Assembly: GCA_900552755.1 (NCBI GenBank)
Contig: USAY01000025.1
Coordinates: 1 to 20,386 of the forward strand
From: an uncultured Collinsella sp.
GTDB taxonomy: Bacteria > Actinomycetota > Coriobacteriia > Coriobacteriales > Coriobacteriaceae
Direction of reading: 5' to 3'
Length of the DNA stretch: 20,386 nt
This document shows, piece after piece, positions 1-7,952 of this stretch. Position 1 is the stretch's first letter. Every line of letters begins with the position of its first letter. The translations under genes were made by a program, and so were the position numbers. Below the pieces are notes generated by a model. That model worked only from the letters and a program-made list of their open reading frames with translations. It was not told the DNA's origin and did no database searches.

Positions 1-1
1 C

Positions 2-865
2 GAACTCTCCAAGTGCTCTCGCCTCGTCTCAGGCATGGAGCGCGAGATGGGCTTTGCATTTTTCGACAAGAACACGCGCCCCTATCGTCCGACGCCGCAG
101 CTGAGGGCCTTTCTCGCCGCGTTCGAGCCCGCGCTGCGCAACCTTGAAAACGCGCGCGCACTCCATCAGGCGACGGGCGAGAAAATGCGCATCCGCTTCG
201 CGGCTCCGATCGAGATCTCCCGCCTCTACTTCTCGAAGGCACTAGTCTCCTATGCACGGGAGCACCCGAACCTCTCGTTCGTGCTCCAGCCCGAGGCGAC
301 GCTCGCCGGGCTTCGCGCCGGCGCCGTCGACGCGATCGTTCTGAGCGACGTGCCCGCCGTCGCCGAGGATCTCGTCGTTCGCCTCTACCACGTCACCTCC
401 ACCTGCGTCCTCGCGACGCCCGCATACCTGAGGCGACACGGCACGCCGCAAACACCCGCCGACCTTGTGCGCCACACGGGACTGCTGCTTCGCACCGTCA
501 ACCTCAATCCCGTGAGACGCCTCTACAGGGACGGGATCGAGTCGGAGATCCTCGAATGGAAGAACGTCTTCATCACGCACGACCAGATCGCGCTCAAGGA
601 ACTTCTCCTGGAGGACAGAGGCATCGCCGTCGACCTCTCGCTTGCGCACGTTGTCGAGGAGCTCGAGTCGGGGCGCATCGTCTCCGTGATGCCTGGCTGG
701 GAGCGTGCTCCCTGGCGCATGTGTGTCGTCACGCTCAGAGAACGCGAGGAAGCCTGCCCGCCGCTGAGACTCTTTGCGGAGGCCGTCGCCCTCAGGACGG
801 GCGAAGACTGGATCGCCTACACCGAGCGCGGCCGCGCAGCCATTGCACGCGCAGGCACGCCCTGA
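2..865 (+). CDS. LysR-type transcriptional regulator, 5' end outside window
   Basis: This is a DNA-binding regulator whose start lies upstream: the frame is open from base 2, and an ATG at 35 is internal. The first visible residues (ELSKCSRLVSGMEREMG, then FAFFDK) match the recognition helix and following strand of the LysR winged helix, where families usually read S-x-x-S-R-x-I-x-x-LE-x-x-LG-x-x-LF-x-R. The rest, about 240 residues, resembles a LysR effector-binding domain: an opening strand (MRIRFAAPIEISR), then the segment LRAGAVDAIVLSD, where the family usually has L-x-x-G-x-LD. The inducer and target genes cannot be read from the sequence. LysR regulators often act on a divergent neighbour, which would lie outside the window. 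The gene converges on asnB. GC is high, with several AGG arginine codons. Confidence 0.85.
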   Translation, partial: ELSKCSRLVSGMEREMGFAFFDKNTRPYRPTPQLRAFLAAFEPALRNLENARALHQATGEKMRIRFAAPIEISRLYFSKALVSYAREHPNLSFVLQPEATLAGLRAGAVDAIVLSDVPAVAEDLVVRLYHVTSTCVLATPAYLRRHGTPQTPADLVRHTGLLLRTVNLNPVRRLYRDGIESEILEWKNVFITHDQIALKELLLEDRGIAVDLSLAHVVEELESGRIVSVMPGWERAPWRMCVVTLREREEACPPLRLFAEAVALRTGEDWIAYTERGRAAIARAGTP

Positions 866-900
866 GCAAACGACGGATCACGACCGCCCTCGCACGGTGG

Positions 901-935
901 AAAAAAATTGGGGCCCGCTCTTTCGAACGGGCCCC
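901..935 (-). terminator. Rho-independent terminator of asnB
   Basis: A perfect 8-bp GC stem (910-917 GGGGCCCG with 928-935 CGGGCCCC) encloses a 10-nt loop. On the minus strand it is followed by AA and seven T (901-907 read in reverse). It lies about 70 nt past the asnB stop, so it should end that transcript. On the + strand no T-run follows, so it is unlikely to be an efficient terminator for the LysR gene. Confidence 0.85.
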
Positions 936-950
936 GTCCCCACTCCACCT

Positions 951-974
951 GTCCGGATAGACTCACATCCGGAC
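951..974. repeat. Perfect 8-bp inverted repeat in the asnB 3' region
   Basis: GTCCGGAT (951-958) and ATCCGGAC (967-974) are perfect inverted arms around an 8-nt spacer. They lie between the asnB stop and its terminator. Neither strand has a T-run after it, so it is not a standard terminator by itself. It may be a 3'-UTR stem that protects the mRNA end, or a protein-binding palindrome. Confidence 0.5.
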
Positions 975-1003
975 CGGAAGAAACTGTTGCAATCCGCTGA
1001 TGC

Positions 1004-2911
1004 TTACTGAAGCGACGTCACCTCGGCGGACTTTTTCGCGAGCATGACGGCGACTTCGGCGCCCTTGTCCTCGTCGATAAAGAAGCGCTTGTACCAGATG
1101 AGGAACGTCAGCGCGGTATAGATCTTGCGCTGGTTGAGCGCGCGACCCTCAAAGTGATCGTCAAGCAGTTTCATGAGCGCATCGGTGTCAAAGAAATCGG
1201 CAGCCCACGGTGCGGTGAAGTATTCCTTTACGTAGTCGTAGTACTTTTGCTCGCGCAGCCAGAACTTGACCGGTACGGGGAAGCCCACCTTCTTGCGCGT
1301 TGCCCACTCGTCGGGCAGCGTGCGGTTGGCAGCGTGACGCAGAACGAGCTTGCAGCCTTCTTCGTTAACACGGTAGTTGGCGGGAATGTGCTCGGCAAAC
1401 TCCATGACCTTCTTGTCCAGGAACGGGACGCGAAGCTCCAGAGAATGCGCCATGCACATCTTGTCTGCCTTGAGCAGGATGTCGCCCGGCAGCCACATGT
1501 TCATATCCAGATACTGTTTCTTGGAAAGCTCGCAGCAGTTGGGAACCTGCTTGTAGTACTCGGCGCACATCTCGGCGGCGTTCTTGCCGGTGTCATAAGC
1601 GGGCTTGAGCACCTCGTCGACCTCGGAGGGATCGAACACCTTTGCCTGACCCACATACCAACGCTCGGGAACCTCGGCGCATTTCGTCAGGAAGTTGTGG
1701 CCCTTAAAGTAGGGGAGATGCTGAACGAGCGAGCCCAGGGCGCGACGTACGCCGAGCGGCACGCGCTTCTTAAAGGAGCGCATCTCGGGGGTGTCCTCGT
1801 ACCACTCATAGCCGGCAAACAGCTCGTCGGCACCCTCGCCCGAAAGGACGACGGTGACCTCCTCGGAAGCCATCTGCGCCAGATAGTACAACGGCACGCT
1901 GGACAGGTTCGATTGCGGTTCGTCCATGTGATACTGGATATCGGGCAGCGCATCGAAGAACTCGTCGGCGGTAATCATCTTGCGCACATTCTTGATGCCC
2001 AGCTTGTCGGAAAGCTCGGCAGCGTAGTTGGTCTCGTTGAAGTTCTTGTAATCGAAGCCGACAGAATACGTGGTGTCGGGCATGAGACAGGCGGCGATGT
2101 AGCTGGAGTCCACGCCGCCAGAAAGGAACGAGCCCACCTTAACATCGGCGATTCGGTGTGCAGCGACGCTTTCGTGCACAACCTTGTCGCACTCGTCCAC
2201 GTACTCCTCGAAGGTCTTGGAGTTGTCGTCGGTGAAGTCACAGCTCCAGTAACGCTTGATGTCCATGGTGTTGGTCGTCAGGTCATACGTAAAGCAATGC
2301 GCCGGGGCAAGCTTGAACACGCCCTTAAAGAAGGTCTCCTCCGTGGCGGGGAATTGCAGCGTCAGGTAGGGGCGCAGCGCGTCGTGGTTGACAGCCTTCT
2401 CAAACTTGGGATGGTCCAGGAAACTCTTGATCTCGGAGCCAAACAGCAGCGAGCCATCGGATGCCTGGTAGTAATAGAACGGCTTGATACCAAAGATGTC
2501 ACGAGCGCCAAAGAGTTTGTTCTTGTTCTGGTCGTGAATCACGAACGCGTACATGCCGCGCAGGCGGTTGACCAGGTCCTCGCCCCACTCCTCGTAACCG
2601 TGTACCAGGACCTCGGTATCAGCGTTGCAGTGGAAGGCGTAGCCGGCTGCTTCCAGCTCGGCGCGAAGCTCCTGGAAATTGTAGATCTCTCCGTTGAAGA
2701 CAATCGTGACCTTGCCGTCGTCGCTCGACATGGGCTGAGCTCCAGCTTCGGAAAGATCAAGAATCGAAAGACGACGGAAGCCAAGGGCAACGTTGTCGAC
2801 GATATGCTGGCCGCCCATATCGGGACCACGGTGGATGATGCGATTCATCATGGCCGTGAGAACCAGCTCACTCTGTTCATCTGTACCGGTAAAACCGACA
2901 AAACCGCACAT
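1004..2911 (-). CDS. asnB: Asparagine synthetase, glutamine-hydrolysing (AsnB)
   Basis: The enzyme makes asparagine from aspartate, ATP and glutamine in the cytosol. The start is placed at 2911 because Met-Cys-Gly-Phe leaves Cys2 as the N-terminal nucleophile of a class II glutamine amidotransferase, and AAAGGA lies just upstream. An open frame continues further upstream but would bury that cysteine and run into a neighbour's terminator. The amidotransferase domain spans about residues 2-190, with RGPD at 28-31 and NGEIYN at 73-78. The synthetase domain follows, with the PP-loop SGGVDSS at 264-270 and the later segment LSGEGADELFAGY. The length of 635 residues is normal for AsnB. It is transcribed alone: the upstream importer gene ends in its own terminator, and another terminator follows asnB. 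The importer may handle a related amino acid, but that is inference. Confidence 0.96.
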   Translation of the reverse strand: MCGFVGFTGTDEQSELVLTAMMNRIIHRGPDMGGQHIVDNVALGFRRLSILDLSEAGAQPMSSDDGKVTIVFNGEIYNFQELRAELEAAGYAFHCNADTEVLVHGYEEWGEDLVNRLRGMYAFVIHDQNKNKLFGARDIFGIKPFYYYQASDGSLLFGSEIKSFLDHPKFEKAVNHDALRPYLTLQFPATEETFFKGVFKLAPAHCFTYDLTTNTMDIKRYWSCDFTDDNSKTFEEYVDECDKVVHESVAAHRIADVKVGSFLSGGVDSSYIAACLMPDTTYSVGFDYKNFNETNYAAELSDKLGIKNVRKMITADEFFDALPDIQYHMDEPQSNLSSVPLYYLAQMASEEVTVVLSGEGADELFAGYEWYEDTPEMRSFKKRVPLGVRRALGSLVQHLPYFKGHNFLTKCAEVPERWYVGQAKVFDPSEVDEVLKPAYDTGKNAAEMCAEYYKQVPNCCELSKKQYLDMNMWLPGDILLKADKMCMAHSLELRVPFLDKKVMEFAEHIPANYRVNEEGCKLVLRHAANRTLPDEWATRKKVGFPVPVKFWLREQKYYDYVKEYFTAPWAADFFDTDALMKLLDDHFEGRALNQRKIYTALTFLIWYKRFFIDEDKGAEVAVMLAKKSAEVTSLQ

Positions 2912-2943
2912 GCAAGATCCTTTCTGCTGACGGCTCAGGTGTA

Positions 2944-2964
2944 CTGCCGCAAGGATTGCGGCAG
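2944..2964 (-). promoter_or_regulatory. Perfect palindrome in the asnB 5' leader
   Basis: Arms CTGCCGCAA (2944-2952) and TTGCGGCAG (2956-2964) are perfect inverted repeats with a 3-nt spacer, ending 32 nt upstream of the asnB ATG. In RNA this forms a tight hairpin; in DNA it could be a repressor site. A TTGACA and a TTGGCA lie just upstream on the minus strand (about 2968-2996), but I found no convincing -10 at the right spacing, so the promoter is not placed. The rest of the gap up to 3035 shows nothing else recognisable. Confidence 0.5.
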
Positions 2965-3036
2965 TTGATGTCAAATAATCTTTACTATCATGCCAATCTT
3001 TTGTTTCGTGATAGGGCATAAGCGCCGAGCGAACCG

Positions 3037-3081
3037 AAAAAACCACGGCCCGATCTTCAGACGAAGCGGCGGGCCGTGGTT
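3037..3081 (-). terminator. Rho-independent terminator of the ABC importer gene
   Basis: A perfect 12-bp stem (3041-3052 AACCACGGCCCG with 3070-3081) has a 17-nt loop that can itself pair through CTTC and GAAG. On the minus strand the stem runs into six T (3037-3042 reversed). It begins 22 nt past the stop of the importer gene and separates it from asnB. Confidence 0.88.
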
Positions 3082-3102
3082 GCGAATGCTATGTATGAGC
3101 GG

Positions 3103-5151
3103 TTAGCGCTTGCTGCGCTCGGCGAGACGGTGCTCCACCTTGGTGACGATGTGGATGAGCGGAATCGTCACGACCAGATAGTAAAGTGCGGCGCAAATGT
3201 AGGGCGTAAAGTTGCCCGTGGTTGCCGTGAGGTTTTTGGAGAACAGCATGAGCTCCATGACGCCAACGCTCGAAAGCAGTGACGTGTCCTTGTACAGCAT
3301 AACGAACTCGCTGGTCATAGTCGGTATAGCGCAACGTACGGCTTGCGGGATCACGATGCGCGACATAACTTGGGACCAAGTCATGCCAAGCGAGTAGGCA
3401 GCTTCTGATTGACCAGGCGGTACGCTCTCGATGCCGGCACGGAAAATCTCGGCAAGATAGGCCGAGCAGTTGATGGCTAGCACGCCAACGCCGAGCGGCA
3501 GATTGGGCACGTTGAGACCGATCATAGGGAACCCAAAGAACGCAATGTAGATCTGCAGGAAGAGCGGGGTTCCGCGCAGGACGTTGATGTATGTCACGGC
3601 GATGCCGCGTAGCATACGACTATGGCTGATTTTCATAAAGGCAAACAGCAAGCCGATGGGGATGGCGAGCGGAAAACCGATGGCAGTCACGGCAAGTGCT
3701 ATGCCCCAGCCCTTAAAGAGCGAGGCGATTGAGGTGACGATAATCTGCGGCTTGCAGAACATGCCCAAAAACGGGTTGGAGTTCCACGCGGCAACCCAAG
3801 GCTGGGCATCGAGCCAAGCGACGATTTCTTGCACCATGGTGCTCTCCGAGACGCTGATGGTGGGGCTCTCGGGAAGATTTCGCTTGTCGTCGTCGGCGAC
3901 ATAACTGCCGGTGACGGCATAGGCACCCGCGTTGCTCGGGAATACGACGTCGGGGACAACAACGCGAATCTGCGAGCCGGCAGCGACGGGATCGGCGAAC
4001 TTGATGACGAGCTTTGAGCCGTTCAGCGAGCACGATGCCTTGACACCCGTCTGGTTCAGTCCGTCGAGCAGCGTGACCTTAACATCGGTGCTTTCAAACG
4101 ATCCGCCCTCGGGCAGCTCAAGCTCAATTTGCGAAACGTCGCCCTCGTCGCTACCCGTTGTCGCTTCCCAGGTCAGGCGGGTTGCGATGCCGCCGAGCAC
4201 GCCGTTACCGCTGTCTTCGTTTGACTTGGCGGTCGCCGAGGTGACGGCGAGTGAAGCGTCCGTCGCGTCGTCTGAGCTCGAGGCATCCTCGTTATCGGCC
4301 CCGCTCGTGGGTGCCATGCCAAACCACTTCTCGTACAGTTTGTCATAGGCGCCGGAGCTCTTGATCTTGGTGAGGGCATCGTTGATGGCCCGTGTCAGCC
4401 CGGGGTTGTCTTTAGAGACGGCAATGCCAAACTGCTCGCCCGTCGGAACCTCTTTGATGATCTCCATACCGGTAAAGGAGTTCGAAACCATCCACTGCTC
4501 AACGGGCAGGTCGCATACGACCGCCTGGCACTGACCACTCATGACGGCGGTGAAGGCTGCCGTCCAGTCGTCAAAGTTGACGGTGGTTGCCTGCGGCAGG
4601 TTCTCGATTGCCCACTCCTCGGACGTGGTGCCCGACTGCACGGCAATTTTGACGCCCGGTGCGTTGAGGCTATCGACCGTGTCGTATCCAGTGTTCTTTG
4701 CAACTGCGACGCCCTGATTGGAGTCGATATAGGGGTCGGTGAAGTCGACCTCTTCCTTGCGCTCGTCGGTAATCGTGATGTTACATGCGCCGACATCGGT
4801 CTTTACACCCTGCTTGACCATGGGGATAATGCCGTCGAACTTTTGCGCCGGCAAGTAGTTGAGCTCCAGACCGAGCTCGTCTGCGATCATACCCATGAGT
4901 TCATAGGTAAAGCCCTGGTCTTCGCCGGAATCGTTGACGTATTCAAACGGGGGTGTGGCCAAGTCACTTGCGACGGTGAGCTTGCCATTCTCGACGAGTG
5001 TGTAGGTGCTCGAGGCGTTCTGGGAGGACGAACAGCCGCTCGCGCCGATGATGGTGGCAAGGGCCACAACGACCGTCGCGAAGGCGCAGACGATGTGCCG
5101 GGTCAACTGGACGCGTGCCGAGCGGCGGCGACGTTCGAAATGTCGTTTCAT
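3103..5151 (-). CDS. Fused amino-acid ABC importer: substrate-binding domain plus permease
   Basis: One chain of 682 residues combines two usually separate subunits of a polar amino-acid importer. ATG 5151 is chosen because AAAGGA lies 6 nt upstream and the protein then begins with an Arg-rich signal sequence, a hydrophobic core (20-37) and a lipobox-like GASGC with Cys40. Residues 50-279 resemble the family 3 solute-binding fold (LTVASDLATPPFEY; later TDVGACNITITDERKEEVDF). An acidic Ser/Asp/Ala linker covers 280-320 and a beta-rich segment 325-420. Residues 470-682 form a HisM/GlnP-type permease with an EAA loop near 580-604 (SEAAYSLGMTWSQVMSRIVI). SBP-permease fusions of glutamine/glutamate type are known in Gram-positives. 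The beta-rich insert is not one I can name. No ATPase gene is present in the window, so a partner must be encoded elsewhere. Substrate specificity is not determined. Confidence 0.9.
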   Translation of the reverse strand: MKRHFERRRRSARVQLTRHIVCAFATVVVALATIIGASGCSSSQNASSTYTLVENGKLTVASDLATPPFEYVNDSGEDQGFTYELMGMIADELGLELNYLPAQKFDGIIPMVKQGVKTDVGACNITITDERKEEVDFTDPYIDSNQGVAVAKNTGYDTVDSLNAPGVKIAVQSGTTSEEWAIENLPQATTVNFDDWTAAFTAVMSGQCQAVVCDLPVEQWMVSNSFTGMEIIKEVPTGEQFGIAVSKDNPGLTRAINDALTKIKSSGAYDKLYEKWFGMAPTSGADNEDASSSDDATDASLAVTSATAKSNEDSGNGVLGGIATRLTWEATTGSDEGDVSQIELELPEGGSFESTDVKVTLLDGLNQTGVKASCSLNGSKLVIKFADPVAAGSQIRVVVPDVVFPSNAGAYAVTGSYVADDDKRNLPESPTISVSESTMVQEIVAWLDAQPWVAAWNSNPFLGMFCKPQIIVTSIASLFKGWGIALAVTAIGFPLAIPIGLLFAFMKISHSRMLRGIAVTYINVLRGTPLFLQIYIAFFGFPMIGLNVPNLPLGVGVLAINCSAYLAEIFRAGIESVPPGQSEAAYSLGMTWSQVMSRIVIPQAVRCAIPTMTSEFVMLYKDTSLLSSVGVMELMLFSKNLTATTGNFTPYICAALYYLVVTIPLIHIVTKVEHRLAERSKR

Positions 5152-5222
5152 CTGGAATCCTTTGCTTGGGCATGATGGGTCGGCATTGTGAGTCAATGAG
5201 GCACATCAAGACATTTGGATAA

Positions 5223-5231
5223 AGAATAGCA
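5223..5231 (-). promoter_or_regulatory. Possible extended -10 element of the ABC importer gene
   Basis: On the minus strand the sequence reads TGCTATTCT, an extended -10 pattern (TG-n-TATNNT), about 72 nt upstream of the importer ATG. No good -35 lies 17 nt further upstream, so this is a weak assignment. The divergent gap 5152-5435 (284 nt) separates it from the MurE-like gene. On the + strand a GATAAT at 5355-5360 is a possible, equally unsupported, -10 for the cell-wall genes. Confidence 0.3.
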
Positions 5232-5435
5232 CCCAGATTTCCTTGTTTTTACACGGGGTGGACACTGTTGTCATTTATTAACCCACGGCACAGTCCATGC
5301 AATTTTTTAGAAGGCTGCAGTGCGCGCAAGGTCAGGTGGCATATTAGGATGGTTGATAATACAGAATGTTTCATCGTTTCTGCCGCGGGACGTCTTTTGC
5401 CCTTTAAGGCTGAATTTAGCGAGAGAGGTCTTTGT

Positions 5436-6953
5436 ATGTCGAGTCCGACACAAGAGAAGCTAACTCTGATGCGCTATATAGAGTTGCTCGAGGAAGATGA
5501 CCTTGTTGTTTCCAGACCGAGCGCTTCGTGCGACCAGCGCATTGAGTTTGCGACTGACGACTCGCGCCAGGTGCGTCCGGGCACGTTGTTTGTCTGCAAG
5601 GGCCGCGCGTTTAAGCGCGAGTACCTGCTTTCGGCAATCGCCGATGGCGCCGTGGCCTACGTTTCCGAGGTCGATTACGATGTTGATCTTCCCGCGGTGA
5701 TTGTGAGTGATATTCGTCGCACGCTCGCCGTGGTGGCAGATGCCTTTTATGGGCACCCGTCGGGTAGGGTGAAGGTCTGCGCCTTTACAGGTACCAAGGG
5801 TAAGTCGACCTGTAGCTTTTATCTGCGCGGCATTCTCGCCAACGAGGCCAAGCTTACGGGCTGTCATCGACCCGCTCTTAATACGGGCATTGAGTTCGAC
5901 GACGGCATCGAGACGGGTCCTTCCAAGCTGACGACTCCCGAATCCTTTCTGCTGCAGTCTCGCATCGCACATGCTGCGGAGGCGGGTGCCCCGTGGCTGG
6001 TTATGGAGGCATCGAGCCAGGGCCTCAAATACGAGCGCACGGGCAAGATCGCCTTTGAAGTCGGCGCCTTTACCAATATCGGCGAGGATCACATTTCGCC
6101 GATTGAGCATCCGACGCTCGAGGATTACTTTGCCAGCAAGCTCAAAATTTTCTCGCAGAGCCGTTTTGCCGTGGTCAATCTCGATATGGATAAGGTCGAT
6201 CGCGTGCTCGAGGCGGCATCTCGTTGCGAACGTACGGTGACGTTCTCCCTGACCGACGAGCGTGCCGACGTGCTTGCGCTGGCGATTCGCAATGGCGACT
6301 GCGGCGTGGTGGCAACGGTGCGCACGCCCCGCTTTACGCGCGACATTGTGATTCCCACGCCGGTTAAGTTCAATGTGTCCAACGCGCTTGCCGCTATTGC
6401 CTGCGCCGAGGCCCTGGGCATTTCCGAAGAGGGCATCGTCCACGGCTTTGAGGGCGTCTTCGTTCCCGGCCGTATGGAGCTCTATCCGTCCGTATCGGGC
6501 AAAATCTTGGGCGTCGTCGATTTTGCACATAACGGCATGAGCCTCGAGACACTCCTGCGTGACCTGCACGAGAACTATCCCGAGCGCGAGCTGGCGGTTG
6601 TATTTGGCGCTACGGGCGGTAAGGGTGTCGATCGACGCACCACGATGGGCATCGCCGCTGGCAAGTATGCCGACCGAATCGTGATTACCGAGGATGACCC
6701 CGGCCCCGAGGATGTCGAGGATATTTGCGCCGAGATCGCGCGCAACGTTCAAGCGCAGGGAAATGATAACTGGCAAATCGTGACTGATCGCGTTGCCGCT
6801 ATCGAGACTGCCGTGCGCGAAACCGTCCGTCCTGCCGTGGTCATCGTGACCGGTAAGGGCGAGGAAGAGCGTATGCTACGCAAGAACGGACCCGAGCCTT
6901 GCGAGCGCGACGGTTTGATTCTCAAGCGCACCCTTGCGGCGTACGACGCCTAA
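5436..6953 (+). CDS. murE: MurE-like Mur ligase (UDP-N-acetylmuramyl-tripeptide synthetase)
   Basis: A cytoplasmic ATP-dependent amide ligase that, in MurE, adds the third amino acid to UDP-MurNAc-L-Ala-D-Glu. The start at 5436 has GAGAGAGG at normal spacing and gives 505 residues, close to MurE length; the longer upstream frame has no such site. Visible features are the N-terminal uridine-binding segment (DDSRQVRPGTLFVC, 41-54), the P-loop TGTKGKST (118-125, usual form TGTNGKTT), TTPES (166-170), MEASSQGL (190-197), Lys235 in YFASKLKIF at the place of the carbamylated lysine, VPGRME (343-348), and EDDPG near 419-423. In diaminopimelate-adding MurE the last motif is usually DNPR, so the added residue is probably not meso-DAP by the standard signature; lysine or ornithine are candidates. 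The DYAHTPD motif is altered to DFAHN. It opens a series with the HAD gene and murI. Confidence 0.82.
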   Translation: MSSPTQEKLTLMRYIELLEEDDLVVSRPSASCDQRIEFATDDSRQVRPGTLFVCKGRAFKREYLLSAIADGAVAYVSEVDYDVDLPAVIVSDIRRTLAVVADAFYGHPSGRVKVCAFTGTKGKSTCSFYLRGILANEAKLTGCHRPALNTGIEFDDGIETGPSKLTTPESFLLQSRIAHAAEAGAPWLVMEASSQGLKYERTGKIAFEVGAFTNIGEDHISPIEHPTLEDYFASKLKIFSQSRFAVVNLDMDKVDRVLEAASRCERTVTFSLTDERADVLALAIRNGDCGVVATVRTPRFTRDIVIPTPVKFNVSNALAAIACAEALGISEEGIVHGFEGVFVPGRMELYPSVSGKILGVVDFAHNGMSLETLLRDLHENYPERELAVVFGATGGKGVDRRTTMGIAAGKYADRIVITEDDPGPEDVEDICAEIARNVQAQGNDNWQIVTDRVAAIETAVRETVRPAVVIVTGKGEEERMLRKNGPEPCERDGLILKRTLAAYDA

Positions 6954-6987
6954 GACCAGAAGCCCCTTCTACGTAAATGGAGTGACC

Positions 6988-7899
6988 ATGTCCCACAATA
7001 CCCTGCCGACCGTCGCTGAGCTTTCGGGCGAGATGCGCGAGCGTCTTGCCAAGGTTAAGTACGTCTTTACCGACCTGGACGCCACCATGCTCGCGCCCGG
7101 CTCGTGCGTGCTGCGCGACAACGACGGCAACCCCTCGACCAAGCTCGTCGAGGCTGTCGTGGCACTTGCCCGCGCCGGCATCCAGGTGGTCCCCACCTCG
7201 GGCCGCAACCGCACCATGATCCACGAGGATGCGCGCGTGCTCGGCCTCAACTCCTACATCGGCGAGATGGGTGGCCTGGTCATGTACGATCTCAAGGCCA
7301 ACGATTGGGAGTATCTGACCGGCGATATGCCCTACGACCCCGCCTGCGGCCTCACGCCGCATCAGGTGATCGAGCAGACCGGCGTGTGCGAGAGGATTCT
7401 CGCTCGCTGGCCGCATAAGATCGAGTACCACAACGACATGTCGACCGGCTACAAGTACCGCGAGGTCACCGTCGGCATGCGCGGCGATGTACCCGACGAC
7501 GAGGTCCAGGCTATTCTTGACGAGGCCGGCTGCGGCCTGGTCTGGGCCTGCAACGGTCACCTGACGCATCTGTCCAAGCCGACGACGCTCGAGCTCGAAC
7601 GCGTCGAGGATGGCCGCGCGTTTAACATCAATCCCGCCGGCCTCAACAAGGGCGTTGCCATCGCACGTTTCTGCGAGCACCTGGGTATCGAGCGCGAGGA
7701 GACGCTGGCGCTCGGCGATTCCGAGTCCGACTTCTACATGGCTGACCACGTGGGCACGTTCTGCCTGGTCGAGAACGGTTTGACCAGCGCCGGCGCGCCC
7801 GAGTTCCTGGATGCCTGCGATAACGCCTACGTCACGCGCGGAAAGATTGTCGACGGCTGGGCGGCAACGGCAGAGCTGCTCGTCGCGGCCCGTTCGTAG
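6988..7899 (+). CDS. HAD-superfamily phosphatase, class IIB (Cof-like)
   Basis: A cytoplasmic phosphatase of 303 residues. The start at 6988 follows GGAG at 5-nt spacing, and the frame begins 34 nt after the MurE-like gene. Motif I is DLDAT (29-33), with the two aspartates that form the phospho-enzyme and act as acid/base. Motif II is TSGR (70-73). Near the C-terminus, NKGVAIARF supplies the motif III lysine and LGDSESDFYM the metal-binding acidic pair of motif IV. The large cap between motifs II and III is of class IIB type, as in sugar phosphatases, mannosyl-3-phosphoglycerate phosphatase and phosphoglycolate phosphatases. The substrate cannot be called from sequence. Its place between two peptidoglycan genes may mean a cell-wall sugar or lipid-carrier phosphate, but that is only inference. 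Confidence 0.85.
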   Translation: MSHNTLPTVAELSGEMRERLAKVKYVFTDLDATMLAPGSCVLRDNDGNPSTKLVEAVVALARAGIQVVPTSGRNRTMIHEDARVLGLNSYIGEMGGLVMYDLKANDWEYLTGDMPYDPACGLTPHQVIEQTGVCERILARWPHKIEYHNDMSTGYKYREVTVGMRGDVPDDEVQAILDEAGCGLVWACNGHLTHLSKPTTLELERVEDGRAFNINPAGLNKGVAIARFCEHLGIEREETLALGDSESDFYMADHVGTFCLVENGLTSAGAPEFLDACDNAYVTRGKIVDGWAATAELLVAARS

Positions 7900-7952
7900 T
7901 GCGGTCCTATCGTTCTGAGCCATATCTTTTCGAGAGAGAATCTGGTGAGGTA

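Noticed and set aside
1154..2968. A 604-codon open frame on the + strand opposite asnB
   Set aside because: It is a mirror of the asnB codon bias, with Leu/Val/His-rich repetitive text and no family character.
2912..3046. A longer asnB start
   Set aside because: It would bury the catalytic cysteine, which must be residue 2, and begin inside the importer's terminator.
5460..6776. A 438-codon minus-strand open frame opposite the MurE-like gene
   Set aside because: It is antisense shadow coding; the + strand reading has clear Mur ligase motifs.
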